Shown piece by piece: positions 1 to 12,059 of a DNA stretch of 64,000 nt (the stretch's first letter is position 1; each line of letters starts with the position of its first letter). The position numbers and the translations under genes are program-made. Origin of the DNA: Hemileia vastatrix (lineage: Eukaryota; Basidiomycota; Pucciniomycetes; Pucciniales; Zaghouaniaceae); contig JASXTE010000016.1 in assembly GCA_030280995.1 (NCBI GenBank), forward strand, positions 17,215,501 through 17,279,500. Reading direction: 5' to 3'. The notes below the pieces were generated by a model. That model ran no database searches. It worked only from the letters and a program-made list of their open reading frames with translations, and was not told the DNA's origin.

Positions 1-1
1 A

Positions 2-1057
2 ATTTCGATGGATTTCATTTCTCAATTACCTCCATCAGATAATTTTGATAGTATGCTAGTTGTAGTTGATAGATTTTCTAAAATGTCAGTTTTTATTAAA
101 ACTGCTACTACTGCAACAGCAGAGGATTTAGCAAAAGTATTTCTAGAACATGTATTTTCTAAACATGGATTACCAAATGATATTATTTCAGATAGAGGCT
201 CATTGTTTGTTTCTACTTTCTGGAATTAGTTATGTCAAAAATTAATTATTACAAGGAATCTTTCTACTGCTTATCATAATGAAACTGATGGGAAAACCAA
301 AAAAGTCAATCAAATCCTAAAACAATATCTTCAAATGTATGTTAATTATCAGCAAGATAATTGGACCACATGGCTACCATTGGCCAAATTTTCTTATAAG
401 AACTCAACACATTCTTCGACAAAAACATTCTCCCTTAGAAACTATCTATGGATGACATCCTTGATTTAATCTTATTGATATAAGAATAAATCATCCTGCT
501 GAACATTATCTTCAAACAATTTCACAACTTCAAGGCAAACTTCAATCTAACCTGGAAGCAGCAAATTGGAGGTATACGGAAAAGGCCAATAGTCATTGAC
601 AATCTTCTCCACTCTTTAAACCAGGAGACAAGGTATGGCTCAATGTGAAAATAATTTGAACAACTCAACCATCTGGGAAACTATCAGAGAAGCGCTTGGG
701 TCCATTTGAAATTGATGATGAAATCTCTAAAAATGCATTTTGACTCAAGCTACCTCCAACGTGGCAACAATTCATCCTGTTTTTCACATATCTCTCTTGG
801 AACTGGCTCAAGAAATATACCTGGGCAAGAACCATCCTCCTCTGGAACCGGTCAAAGTAGAAGATCATCTAGAGTGGGAAGTAAACTGCATTCTTGATTC
901 AAGAAGGCACAAAAGGAAACTTCAATATCTTGTGGAATGGGAAGGCTACCTCAATGAAATTAATAAAACATCATGGGAACCAGCCATAAACATTTCTAAT
1001 GCTCCTGAAATTATCAAGTCTTTTCATTTAAAATATCCTTCAAAACCTAAACCTTAA
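2..1057 (+). pseudogene. Ty3/gypsy chromovirus pol, 3' part (integrase and chromodomain), decayed
   Basis: The left window edge cuts this element. Residues 1-73 of the first open frame are an integrase core (VVDRFSKM, then SDRGSLF), followed by an in-frame TAG near 229. The same reading continues through STAYHNETDGKTKKVNQ, LPLAKFSYKNSTHSST and FKPGDKVWL, all typical of gypsy integrase, with several stops and frameshifts. The frame at 740-1057 holds HPVFHISLLE followed by a chromodomain (EVNCILDSR, LQYLVEWEGY, TSWEPA), which marks the chromovirus branch; in that group the chromodomain guides integration to chromatin. The reading ends at the TAA near 1057. Integrase is interrupted, so this copy cannot be active. 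Upstream protease, reverse transcriptase and RNase H must lie outside the window. Confidence 0.88.
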
Positions 1058-1857
1058 AATTCTTTCATTTTTTCTCTCTTTCTTTCTCTCTTTCTTTTCT
1101 TCTCTTTTTCTTCTCTCTTTCCTTTTCTTTTCTAAAAACCTGAAATCTTAAATCCTTAAAATATCTTTCAAATTTAAACATAAAACCTCATCAGCATTTA
1201 AATCTTAAATTATTTCATCTATTCTTCTTCAATTTCTAATTTCTGTATATTTCTTTAAACTAAAATTAAAAATCTTAATTAAAATAAATAAAAAAATAAA
1301 AATAAAAATAAAATAAAAAATAAAATCAAATAAAATAGTAAAATAAAAAATTACAAAGTAATTAAAACATATATTAAAATAAATTGATTTTTTTCCTTTC
1401 TTTTTTCAAAAAAAAAAAAACATTACATTATCATATTATTTTTCTAAAATTCTTTTCTTCAAACATCCAAACTCTTTTAATTTTCATTTCTTTCTGTTTC
1501 CTCAAAACTCAAACCATCAAAAACACTTAATCAATAAAAATAACTTTCTTCAACAATCAATCTCGAATCAAGTTCTAAATTTCTTTTATTCTCATTTCTC
1601 AAAATTTTCTTTCTTAAATGATTCTTTTTCTTTTCTTCTCACTAAATTTTCTCTCTTATGCACAAATTTTTCTTTTTCTTTCTTTTCTTCTCTTTACATA
1701 ATAAATCAAAAATAAAAACAAATAACAAAATAAAACAATATTCAAGATAAAACTATATACAAACAAAAAAAATTCTTTTTTCTAATTTAATTATTCTTTT
1801 TGTCCTAAACTATCTTTTCTTCTAAATTTTTTCAAATGAGCTACTTCATTTTCTCCA
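1058..1857. other. AT-rich, pyrimidine-tract region after the gypsy element
   Basis: Long runs of TTTCTTTC-type sequence and A-rich simple sequence (for example 1270-1360). It could be the 3' untranslated region and LTR of the gypsy element, but I could not delimit an LTR because only one copy is in view. No coding frame is recognisable. Confidence 0.4.
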
Positions 1858-2770
1858 TCACTTGCTGAATTCATTTTTGACTCTTCTCAATCACTTCATC
1901 ACCTTCAGCAAACACCACCTCCCCAATATCCAACAATTCTTTGGCCATATCATATGAGGCTGAATCCACAATTTTCCAAACCTCTCCACATAGACCCTTG
2001 AAAAATGACAGTCAATGAGCTTTGCGTGGTTGCTTGGACCATAATCAATCCAAGTCTGTGACCAATAAGTTGGTGTACTCAGTGTTCAATGACCCACTTT
2101 TGATTGGCTGTTCAACCTTGGTGGGAACCTCAGTGACTGGCCCACTGGTCAAGACTAAGGGAACCTCATCCATGGTCTGCACCCCCTAAAACAAAAAATA
2201 AGTACCATCAAAGTAATAAATTCCAAATTAAATCAGTTACTCCAAATTCATGGTCAACTTCAAGGAACAATGGTTTTGTCTCCACCACCTCTACTTCATC
2301 TTCATCATAATCCTCGATGATAAGTTGTCATTTCTTCAATGAGGTAGCTTCCTCCCCTGTTTGTCCAGAAGCACCTTCTACACCCTTGCCTACTTCTTCC
2401 TCTATCATACTTTGCTTCCCTGAAGCTACATCTGTAGCCCAACCAGATATCTACAACCTCTCTTCTTAGCTTGATCCCTTTAATTCATCCACAGCCAAAT
2501 CATTAGTAGTGGGCACATCCTATATATCTTCAACAACAGCCTTTGAGTTGGTGATTGACCAAAATTTTGTTGAGGTGAATGGCTCCTCCTTATCATTGAG
2601 GGCCAGGGCGTTACAAGAAACTCAAAGCCATTGAAGAAACTTGCACTTCTTGCAAGGACCTCAAGATGCCATACTCTCCACGCAGAATAAATCCATGGCC
2701 ACACAGGCCATGGAGGGAGTCTTGAACTGCCAAGTGGGAGGTTCCCCATCAGCTCAAGGGTGAGGAGAAT
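1858..2770 (-). pseudogene. Decayed, probably spliced protein remnant of unknown function
   Basis: On the minus strand one can follow coding-like text from about 2760 to 1860. It begins near GEPPTWQFKTPSMAC and passes a cysteine-containing stretch (GPCKKCKFL). It continues through an acidic region (EDYDEDEVEVVETK) to a piece running from VQTMDEVPLVLTSGP to YDMAKELLDIGEVVFAEGDE. A GT...AG interval around 2190-2245 separates the last two blocks and looks like a short intron. At least five in-frame stops and one or more frameshifts are present. The GC content is higher than in the flanks, which supports former coding. I do not recognise the family; a Gag-like or zinc-cluster hypothetical protein from a mobile element is one possibility. 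Confidence 0.4.
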
Positions 2771-3639
2771 TTGGTGTTGGATCTGTGTGTTCAGGAATTG
2801 AAATTTAATATAAAGAAATGAAAATTAAAAAAATAAGAGGAAATGATGGGAAAAGGTTCTGTAATGATGTATTCCCACGCTAAACGGAGCTGGTGTTTTA
2901 TACCTGGGCATCTGTCACACTTCACATGACATTTGAAGTGAAAGTACCTCAACTACTCCACTATTCAAGCTCTAACTCCATTAGAAATGCACAAAAAGCG
3001 ATTGTGGGGAGATTACATTCTATTGTGTTCTCAAATTAGCTGCACTATTTAAACTTTTAAAAAATATCCTAAAATTAAAGACACTTATACTTTTCAAACA
3101 TAAGCAATCTACGCGTGGTCTAGCGCTAAAGTCAAGGCAATATTCAAAAGGGGGTAATTGTGGGTCTGAGGGTAATTAGGAGGTCTGGGAAGAAGGATTA
3201 TAAGGTTAGATTACTGGTAAATGGGAATTTTAGTGGAGTAAATGGGTCTGTGGGTATATGGTGTCTGGTTGGTTAATGGGTCAGTGCAAGGGGGAATAGG
3301 ATATTTAAAGGGGGTTACTATGGTTTGACATTCTCTAGAATTAAATTATAAAATATATTTTTAATAGTAGTTGAACTCATATTAGGCTATTGTTATAATT
3401 GTCCTTATCTTTCTTAATAGTCAATTTCTTTAAATGCTAAAATACTAAATCTTTCTTTGATTATTAATTTGCAACCCTTTGTGAGATTTACCAAAATAGT
3501 TAGTGTCATTAACTTATACATTAATTATTCCTCGAAGATTATCTTGAACCATTTACAGTTACCTAGATCTATCTTTGAATCACTTCAATGAAGTAATCCT
3601 CTGTGCTTTGACGTTGTAATTTCACTTTCCTGTTATCTC
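2771..3639. other. Intergenic, no gene seen
   Basis: AT-rich sequence without a supported frame. A G-rich patch (about 3150-3320) has repeated GGGTAATTG/GGGTCTG-like wording but no clear period. I see no RNA gene or element boundary. Confidence 0.35.
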
Positions 3640-5460
3640 ACTTAATTTGGGATCACCCTCAACCCTGTGCGTAGGTTGTCCTGTGACAACATTTTGCACA
3701 ATTTTTTTTCACAATCACATGTTGGACACAACATCTCTTCCTTGCTCACCTCATCCCTGTGAAATGTCACACACAGATCATCTTCTCTACCTAACTATCC
3801 TTGGCACACACCCCTCACTGAAATTTGCAACATTTTATTGTCACATTTTTGAATTTTTCTTAGTAAAAATTTCTGACTTAATTTTTTATCTTTCTCATCA
3901 CAGTAAGTTCTTTTTTTTATTTCTTGATTCATCACCTTTTTCCAGATAATGTTTTCATCCTTTCCTGCATCTTGCAGTTGCTGAAATAATGGCCTTAAAA
4001 TTTGAGCCTCCTTTTTTGCACTATCCATAGGGCATTCTTTATGCATTTCACTTGCTCTATATTCAATTTCCCCCAAATTCCAACTTCATCCTTTCTCATT
4101 TTTTCCCTACCTTTCCATCAAGGTAAGTTTCATCTCATTTTTTTCATGACTATCTGATATATCTTTCTTTCTATAAATATTTCACACTTAAACATATTTA
4201 GGACTCTTATCTGGATAATGGTAGACTTATTTTATCCTTCTTTTAGTTATTTTTACCATTATTTTGCAGATTTTAATTCCACTTGGAAAAAAAAGTAGGA
4301 ATTATGGTTTGGTTCATTCAATTCTCATGTACTTTAACTGAAGATTCTGAAGAATATTCAGTTTTACTTTCATCAAGTGGTTTTTAATTTGGTTCAGTGG
4401 TTGTTGTGGTATAGACCTTTAAAGTTTAGCCTTTTATTTTTACCAAATTTTACTATTATTTGTTTTAATAATACAAATTTAGAAAATAAGATTTTAAAAA
4501 GTTCTTTTATGATGATTATCTAGGCTTTTAGATTTTAATCAAGTACTTCAACATTAGATTTTGATTAGTATATGGTGCTTTTTCAATGGTTTTCTCTATA
4601 ACACTTGAGTCAATCTTTTTTCAACTAGGTCTCACTTTCTACCATGAATGCATACACCAATATACATAGAAAACTTATCTGGATAATGGTGGACTTATTG
4701 AACCCCCATTAGTGTCATTTTCACTATCACTTCTCAAATTTTTATGAAAGTTAGAAAAATAAAATTTGAAATTAAGATTAGGTTTACTTGAATCTCATGT
4801 TCTTATAAATAAAGATTCTCTTGAAGGCTGCCTTTTATTTCCATCAAAAAGTTTTGAGTTTGGTTTAGTTGTTTCTGAGATATTTACCTTAAAAATTGAG
4901 TCCTTTTTTTGCACTATTTTATTTTTACTTTCATATTACATATTTAGAAAATAAAGCTTTTGAAATGCTTATCTCATGATAATTTTCATGTTTTTAACTG
5001 TAATTTTTCATTTCCAATCAAAATATCAATTTTACTTATTTCATTTGCACTCTTAGGGACTTATTGGCTTTATTTTGGTACACTTTTGGTGTCTTTTTGT
5101 CTTAATTTTTTTCGAAGGTTATTGTTTTTTTGGGTTTATCATTGCGGGATTATATAAAAATAAGTAAGTATTCTATTTTTACAAACTTCTTATAGACAAT
5201 TCAATTTTTTTTCTGTATATTATAGAATCAAGTTGACTAAAATAAACAAAAATGGATACAGTTTTTTATTGTTCTTTGGAATATCATCAAACAGCATGAG
5301 CTCCCCCTGGTTTAGAATCATTTTATGTCTTCACTCATCTTGACTATTCTTTTCAAATAAATAAAGACTTAATCAAAATGGTAATGTGGGTAATAAAAGA
5401 GGATACTATTACTTCTAAAATTTTGGTAGACATTCAAGGTACAAGTTCTAAATAAGGTTG
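3640..5460 (+). mobile_element. Remnant of a Harbinger/oxygenase element: spacer plus oxygenase C-terminus
   Basis: Stretches here match the spacer between transposase and oxygenase of the complete element at 28634-34848. For example 4015-4230 (TTCTTTATGCATTTCACTT, then ATCAAGGTAAGTTTCATCTC) parallels 30845-31030. Two copies of the spacer's roughly 170-bp repeat lie at about 4285-4450 and 4765-4920, each ending in a phrase like GAGCCTTTTTTT. At 5295-5385 the translation APPGLE, SFQI, LIK follows, matching the end of the oxygenase. Transposase, TIRs and the Myb-like gene are not visible, so this is a truncated, old copy in the plus orientation. Confidence 0.65.
5290..5390 (+). pseudogene. Tet-like 2OG-Fe(II) oxygenase, C-terminal scrap
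   Basis: Translation gives the APPGLES motif, a degenerate middle and a YSFQINKDLIKMV-like end, paralleling the C-termini at about 31995-32090 and 60345-60440. The catalytic part is absent. The assignment depends entirely on similarity to the better copies in this window. Confidence 0.55.
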
Positions 5461-5469
5461 CCATTTTTC

Positions 5470-6260
5470 TCTTTTTATTTCATAAATTAACATATACAAG
5501 TCATTTATATGCTTTTCTTACTTGAGTTTTTAGACATTTGTGCTGTGCTTCTGTGGTATCATGTCAACATTAAGTTGTGGCATGTTTTCTTGAATTTCTT
5601 TGTGATTCACATTTATTTTCTTGAAGTCCAACTACTTTATCTATGTTTCTTTCTCTAAATAACTTATTTATTGTTAATTTATGAATTGAAATTGAAATTT
5701 GGCGATATGGAACCCCTACTAGGATAAAATGAAGAGGGAGGTATTTCCATTTTTGACTTAAGAATTTAAGAAATTTTTTTGAAAAAAAAGCAATTTATTG
5801 TATGTTAGATTTATAAAATTGAAAGGAATATAAATTTTAAATTAGATTTTTAAAGATTTACGCCCTCAGATGGATGAATTTAAGATTAAAAAAACAAATT
5901 TAAAAATGTACCAGGTTTTTAGTATACTTAATAAAATTTTTTTAGCAAAAAATATGACCAAGTAATGAAACATTCTTGTGCATAAAAAATATCTGGTGAA
6001 CAAAAGAATTGGTACTCTTTAAACCAAAAAAAAATCCTAGCTCCTTTTTAGGTCAAATTAATTGGTTCCATCTTGATTAGATCTCTGACTCAATGAAATA
6101 GTTGTACCATAAATGAAATTAAAACATCCTGTGGAGCTCTCTACATGAATAAGCTGTGATTATTCAAGTCACTCTTCTTTGGTTGGCAAAGAAAGCAATT
6201 GAGAACATAAGTAAAGAATAGAAGTGATACAATTTTTGGTATAGCTATTAATATAGCCAT
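5470..6260. other. Intergenic, nothing recognised
   Basis: AT-rich DNA with no coding frame, RNA gene or element terminus that I can support. Confidence 0.35.
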
Positions 6261-6265
6261 AACCT

Positions 6266-6535
6266 AAAGAGAAGACACTTTCAGAACATCTCAAGGAATC
6301 TCCATTACCATTGGACCCAAATGATGTAGTGAGACAGTTAATTGAATTGAAGGATAATTTAGCTTTGCCAATTTAAGGAAACCATCCTAGGACATCCTGA
6401 ATATATTTTGAAAACTGAGTTCAGATAGGTTTAGGAGTGTCTGGATGGTATACTCAAGAGTACAAAGTACTTGGGTATTACTTGGAAGAAGATAATGTTT
6501 CCTGGACATGTTCTGTAAAACAAAAAATTCTTCTT
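6266..6535 (+). pseudogene. Unidentified decayed coding remnant
   Basis: One frame reads continuously for about 90 codons apart from three internal stops. It shows protein-like wording: EHLKESPLPLDPNDVVRQLI, then GLGVSGWYTQEYKVLGYYL, then EEDNVSWTCSVK. Amino-acid use differs from the low-complexity frames of the flanks, so I infer a former exon. No known domain is recognised. It may belong to a neighbouring mobile element or to a lost cellular gene. Confidence 0.35.
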
Positions 6536-6949
6536 TAAGCTTAAAATCAGAATCCAAGAGATTATCAAGAGCTATAAAACTGATTTCTTGATGTAGTTTA
6601 TCACAATTTTAGATTGAGGAAGGAATAACTATTATATTATATAAAATTGTAAATTCTCTATAATTCTTTGAGTTATAAAGTGTTATGCTTCAGAATGCTG
6701 CATATGAATGGGATGATGCTGTCACATTAGTGAAATGGGCCTTTATATTTAAACCAGAACTTTTGGTTGAAGAAGTGTTGATTTGAGTAAAATAAATGAC
6801 TTATTTTAGTTTTGAAATATACCAGTTTTTGAGATGGTGTGTTTTGGAAATTTGAACTTAGATAAGTGCAGATTTTTAATTGTAAATCTTATAGAACTGA
6901 TACCCACTTAAAATTGATTTCTTGAAAGTGACCCAGTTGTTGAAGCCCA

Positions 6950-7265
6950 ATTAATGGGAACATTTACAGCAAGTGTGGGGGGAATTATTTATTTTGAGGG
7001 AGTCCAAAATTTTAGCAATTGGAACCTTGAAGTGGGAGAGAGTAAGTTGTTGCATGTTATGCTCCTTCAAGTTTGGCTTGGGGCCAGGGTGAGTACCAGT
7101 TTCAACACATCCTCAGGAATTCCATTTTTTCATGAAGGTTCAGACTGTGGAGTCAGGCATTCCAAGTTTATAGGCCACAGAAGCAAGCCTGGTGCCTCCT
7201 CTAACCATCCCAACCACCATTGTATGCTTCTTTTAACTGACTTTCTCTGTTCCAGCACATGAAAT
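6950..7265 (-). pseudogene. Tc1/mariner-type transposase, N-terminal helix-turn-helix remnant
   Basis: Minus-strand translation begins around 7262 and reads MVRGGTRLASVAYKLGMPDS, then a stop, then TFMKKWNS, a stop, and GCVETGTHPGPKPNLKEH. This is the usual Tc1 pattern: a helix-turn-helix with an L-G-x-P-x-S-T-V core, a K-K/W segment, and a G-x-V-E linker ending in a G-R-P-like motif (here GPKP). It is the DNA-binding half that contacts the TIR. Three in-frame stops are visible, and the DDE catalytic half cannot be found downstream (below 6950). The copy is dead. Confidence 0.6.
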
Positions 7266-8363
7266 ACTCATGGTTAAAAAAAAGAAAACTGAATACAATT
7301 TTGTGAGTATATAAATTAGAGAGAGAAATGAATACTTACCTTTAAATGAGCTGAAAAAAATATAGAGGGATAAATTCACAAAAAGCAAGATCTTGAGGCT
7401 GATAAGTTGAGTGGTGGCTAGTGATGGGTGGTTGAAGTGGTGGTTTCTAGGAGGTCATATGCATCAAAAACTTTAAGGATCTGTTTTAACCAGATGTATG
7501 TAACATGCATATAGCTGCTGAAATGTTACTGAAATTTACTTCAATTAATATTCACTTCATCCTGGAGTGCAAAAGTGGCACAACAATTACGCAACAATTT
7601 TTTTAGCACTCAAAGGTCTTAAATGGGCCTTGAGCATAAGAAAAATTGTTTTGTAATTGTTTTTACCCATAAAAAACAAATATGTGTTGTAGTGATGGGG
7701 ATAGATTCTCTCAGTCAAGAATTTTCATGATAGGAAATTGCCAGGAAAATTTTTTTGGAACCTGCTAATAAATGTCCTATCCCAATTTAATTACCATAGT
7801 TCAGTCAGGGATGGGAACTTTCTAGAAGGTGCCAGTTTTTTTTTTGGTGAATGAAACAAAAAATGCTGTGTAAAAGTGGTGAAACATTTCTCAGGTGCAC
7901 CAAGAAATCTTGATTTAGCTGTGTGTCATCTAAAACATCTGGAGTTTCATCCTCTGAAAGTGTCTCATCTTGTATAAAAATCAGGTAATTAGAAATTTTT
8001 CCATTATTTATTTTGGAAGGGCTTAAAGGAACCAACTTTCTGTTTTTAGTCTCACTTGGCTATTTTTAATTTAGCTAGCTACCAGAACAATAATGCTAAA
8101 TTAAAAAATGAGAAAAAGTATTGGTAATCTAACACTAACCTCTATGGAATGAAATAATGATATAAATCTAACACTATTATCTATAGCAGAAAAAGGCAAG
8201 GTTAATTCAACACTACCATCAGTGAAGGGAATTACTAACAAAGAGATACTTCTAACTTAATAAGGGGAAAATAATAAAAATAGAAAGGTGGTCTCCAGTG
8301 TGTAATTATGCATCAGTAACAGAACTCCAAGAAGAATAAATTGCATTACTTTACCTGTGATGT
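7266..8363. other. Intergenic, no supported gene
   Basis: Only short frames with no recognisable domain. At about 8309-8337 there is a partial duplicate of the Copia-1 LTR start (CATCAGTAACAGAACTCC), just before the complete LTR. Confidence 0.35.
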
Positions 8364-8470
8364 TGTGTCAGTAACAGAGCTCCAAGAAGAATCAGAGTTA
8401 CTCAGATGCGCCCATCACAGTCTATATAGATGTATCATCTGGTAGTTAAGTAATCATATGTCTATTTTCA
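8364..8470 (-). repeat. Copia-1 3' LTR (left)
   Basis: 107 bp, TG...CA bounded in the plus reading (TGTGTCAGTAACAG ... TCTATTTTCA). It aligns without length difference to 13511-13617. Confidence 0.7.
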
Positions 8471-9420
8471 TAAAAGCCCCCCAATTCACTACCAACATGA
8501 TTGAAGAAGAGAAAAAGAGAGAAAATAGAAAGGAAAAAACTAAGTGATTCCTAAATGGTGAAATTTATCAACTTTTAAAATTGGCCCCACGTTTTTACTC
8601 AGTATATCAGAATATTGCTCAGACCCCAGAACCTGTTCTAGAAAAATATTCTTTTTGTATAATTTTTCATTAAAAAGAAAGAAATATCTTTAAGAATTTC
8701 TAGTCTATTTATTGGCCAGGTAATATTTTGTGGGGGAAAAAGCACTTTCATCATCACACTTGAGGGTTACACTAGGAATAGGGCCTCATATATCTGAAAG
8801 CAGGCTCCTAAGGTAGATACTATCTTTGGTTTCCTAGCACATTGCAATGCACTCTGCAAAAAAAGTTGAGTCATCTATATTTGTTTGTCTTTTTGAAGAA
8901 CAGAGAGTGGGGCATTGATTGAGGTAGATTACATGACTGCTAGTTGAACACACCTACTCATCACCCTACAAAGTGTCAGAATAAGTTTTTAACTGGGGAG
9001 TTAATTTTTTATGAGGATATATACATAGCTTCACTTGTTTAGACAACTCTAGATATTGGAGGAGATGATTGAGTGCCTTCCAGTGATTATCTTGGGGTTT
9101 TGAGGAAAACCTGGCTAGGAAATTTACTGCAAACAATAAATATGGTCAGGTAGATATTACAATATAGTTAAGGCTTCTTATTATTGATAAACATTCTGTT
9201 GACCTGACACATATGTCATCCTGTTTATCTGAATCAATGGCAAGGTCCAATGGTAATCGTGTTCTTGGCTTAGAGTGTGAAGGATTATGATCATTTAATA
9301 CCTTATCAATAAGTTAAAAATAGTCCAATTAAAAACCTTGCTTCAATCTTTCAACCCCATTCCTACTATACTATCTAACCCATCAGTCCATCTCACCTCT
9401 ATTCCCCCATTTGGCACCCT
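8471..9420 (-). pseudogene. Copia-1 pol C-terminal end (RNase H region), heavily decayed
   Basis: By position this should hold the end of reverse transcriptase and RNase H. Only short patches are legible, for example FLIGLFLTY around 9330 and an HTLSQEHD-like patch near 9280. These parallel the corresponding part of Copia-2. Stops are frequent and the RNase H active site cannot be read. Confidence 0.4.
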
Positions 9421-10500
9421 TTACAGCTTCTGTAAAACCTCATTATCACTTCTGATTACCACTCCATCATCCACATGAAACCATACAATACCAGTTGATT
9501 CTTGGTCTTTTAATATATACAAAATGATGACATATTGGCATGCATGAAAATCCAGAGACTTGAGTTTTTTGGAAACATGTAGCCACCAAAAACAAGCCAC
9601 TTGTTTTCTTCCATAAAGGGCCTTGTTAAGTCTGAGAATATTTTCAGTTTCAATAGACATTCAAAGAGGCGGCTCAATCCAGATATTCTCATCAATATTA
9701 CTGTGCAGATAGGCAGCAGTAACATTAAAAGAGCAAACCTTCGATCCATACATAGCAGCTAGAGAGAGTAGAATGCATTGTGAGTCAAATGTTGCTGTTT
9801 GAGAAAAAGTGTCTTTATAGTCAACACCAAGACACTGTTTGAATCTTTTTGAAGAAAATTGTTCTTTGTATTTCAAGGGAGAACTGTTAGGACCTAAGAG
9901 GGCAGACTACTACTAGCCCCAATGCTAGCCTAAGATGGGACTGAATATTCTAATTAAGCAGTAACACTAACTAGACTGACTATATTGGGGCTAACAACAG
10001 TGAGGGTTACAACTATGAGAGACTAAGAAGTAAGTGGATTACTATATAAGTTTTCTGATGAGGAGAACTCCACAGCACTTTCCCCATATAACCCCCTTAT
10101 ACAATATACCTCCTTCTGCCTCTTACCATGAATAGCATGCATAGAACTACCCTTCCTTGCCCCTCAACCTAAATCCTAACAAGAGCTGAAGGTACAGTTT
10201 CTAACAGAGAAATCCCACTGGCCTTTCAATGGAGTTGTTCCTGATGGTAAGGGTTTTTTTAGACCAAACTTTCATTCTGGACATGTTGTCCATTTTGTGG
10301 TCACATAATGTTTTTCCACTCAGAAGCTTGCATAGCTTTTATAGCTTGGTTTAATGTGTTTGGAATGGGTATTGGTAATTTTGAAGTTTCTAATTGCATA
10401 GAATCCACACATTGATATTGAGAGTCAATATTTTTTTCTGCTGTAAAGTGTGCAAATTTTAATGAATGGAGAATGGATTCCAAGAATCCTTTTGAGACTA
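9421..10500 (-). pseudogene. Copia-1 reverse transcriptase, interrupted by a solo LTR
   Basis: Minus-strand blocks, N- to C-terminal: NTLNQAIKAMQASEWKNIM (about 10300-10360), then WDFSVRNCTFSS up to the solo LTR. The reading resumes at SPLKYKEQFSS (about 9884) and runs through VDYKDTFSQTATF, FNVTAAYLHSNIDENIW, LNKALYGRKQ, CFWWLHVSKKL and VWFHVDDGVV. HVDD corresponds to the YVDD active site of copia reverse transcriptases. The enzyme would copy element RNA into cDNA in cytoplasmic particles. The two halves join in register when the 297-bp LTR and one target copy are removed, so the insertion came after the coding capacity was established. Frameshifts near 9660 and stops make it inactive. Confidence 0.82.
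9885..10181. mobile_element. Solo LTR (297 bp) inside Copia-1 reverse transcriptase
   Basis: Begins TGTTAGGACC and ends ATCCTAACA. The flanks AGAAC (9880-9884) and AGAGC (10182-10186) look like a 5-bp target duplication with one later substitution. Removing it restores the reverse transcriptase reading. There is no coding content. Confidence 0.8.
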
Positions 10501-10519
10501 CTGATGATTAATTTTGGGG

Positions 10520-11622
10520 AATAGAATTTTTTACTTTATAAACTTGCAAAAATTTAGCTATGGCCAGCTCAAAGATGCAGCTGCTACCTTCATGCCAAAA
10601 AATCAATGCATAGTTATTTTGTGAGTACCCAATAACCCAAAATTCAATAGCTCTATTTTCTGGTTTGGTCCTCACCTATTTTTCAACATGAATGAGTGCT
10701 GTTTCACCAAAAGTTCTAATTTTATTAAATTTTTGTTTTATGCCAAAAAACATTTGAAGTGGTGTTGTCTCAGTTACTTTGCTGTTAGGAAGAAAATTAT
10801 GGACAAAAGAGGCCAATTTATAAGCATGACCCCCAAAACACTTGTGCAGACCACTGGCTAGAAGCAAAGTGCGGGCTATGTCACCAACGTTTTTGTTAAA
10901 TATTTCAGCACTCCTGTTTTGCTCTAAGTGATAGGGCATTGTTACTTCATTGATTGTGCCAATTTAGAATAAGTAATTTTTATTGATGTGCTGTGAAACT
11001 TACCACTATCAGTATGAAAAGAAAGGAGTTTTCTCCTGCTTACAGCTGTTAGGCAATTGTGGAAAGTACAAAAAGCATTCATTGCATCACTCTTGTGCTT
11101 TAGAATGAGCACAACGCCATAGCTAGAATATGACTCCCAGAATATAGCCAAATATTTTTATCCACCAATGGCTTCATCCTTTATTGTACCAATCAAATCA
11201 CCCACAATAATTAAGGCATAGATTTCAGGGAAATTTCACATTGTGCAGCTGTTTTCTTGCATTTTCGCTATGATACAATCCACACAGTCAATATTTCCTT
11301 TAGGGAATTTTTCTGGTAAACCAATACCAATGTCCAATTGAATGAGCTTTCTAAGAACAAAATTGCTGGTATTTCCTAGTCACTGGTGCCAGTCAAGAAG
11401 GAAGCCCAGAGCTGCATAAGAGCAATGAATTGTAGCTGAGTTAACATCATCAATATCCCTGGAGGTAATTGGGGCTACAATATAGGTTAATGTGTGATTT
11501 TTATTCAAAGAATTATGGTTCAGGCTATTGATTGTATGTGCAGTCCATTTTCTGGAATTAATATCAATATCACCACATAAAATATCAAACCAATCATAAG
11601 TAAGGTGAAAATGACCATTTTT
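10520..11622 (-). pseudogene. Copia-1 integrase, decayed
   Basis: Legible minus-strand pieces are TFHNCLTAVSRRKLLSFHTD (about 11050), MPYHLEQNRSAEIFNKNVGD (about 10920) and ALIHVEK near 10680. The H-x-D-S-G stretch and the NRSAEIFNK segment correspond to the second acidic residue and the catalytic Glu region of copia integrases. A CHC-type zinc-binding part lies around 11250-11330. Integrase would insert the cDNA into the genome. Multiple stops are present. Confidence 0.65.
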
Positions 11623-11990
11623 TTACATATTAAATTTAATTGCTGCTTTTACTAGGTCAAATAAAGAGACAAGTGTAGATCTTTCCTGAGGGCAAAAAAA
11701 GACATTTTTTAAGATAATTTTACATCCTAGTCCTTTAAGAGTAATATTTCCAATAACTGTAATAAAAGATGAGCTTACATTAGTTGCTACTTTAACAGGA
11801 ATATGTGGTGAGATGGACTGGTAATTGGACAATATACACATGTCACCAGTAACATGATGAGTGGAACCCAAGTCAAGGATTTCTGTGTAATCAGCAGAGT
11901 GAGTTTCATTTGCCCATTCTACACTGTTCAGCTCCAGGATACTGATAAAAGTAGCCAAAGCATCCATTGAAGAAGAATCTAATTCAATAA
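11623..11990 (-). pseudogene. Copia-1 aspartic protease and pre-integrase
   Basis: The frame reads EILDLGSTHHVTGDM, matching the intact DSGATHHVTG of Copia-2, so the catalytic D-S-G has become D-L-G. It continues with IPVKVATNVSSSFITVIGNI and NVFFCPQERSTLVSLFDLV, the conserved pre-integrase text. This protease would cleave the Gag-Pol polyprotein. The loss of the active-site Ser implies an inactive product. Confidence 0.75.
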
Positions 11991-12059
11991 TTATGTTGTC
12001 TACATTTTCAAGTTTCAGCCAGACTTTTCCTCTATTGTCATTTGGTGTCTTGTTGTATT

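Noticed and set aside
6950..7265. Linking the Tc1-like helix-turn-helix remnant to the MITE at 14576
   Set aside because: Both are Tc1/mariner-like, but no TIR matching CAGTCAAACC was found around the remnant.
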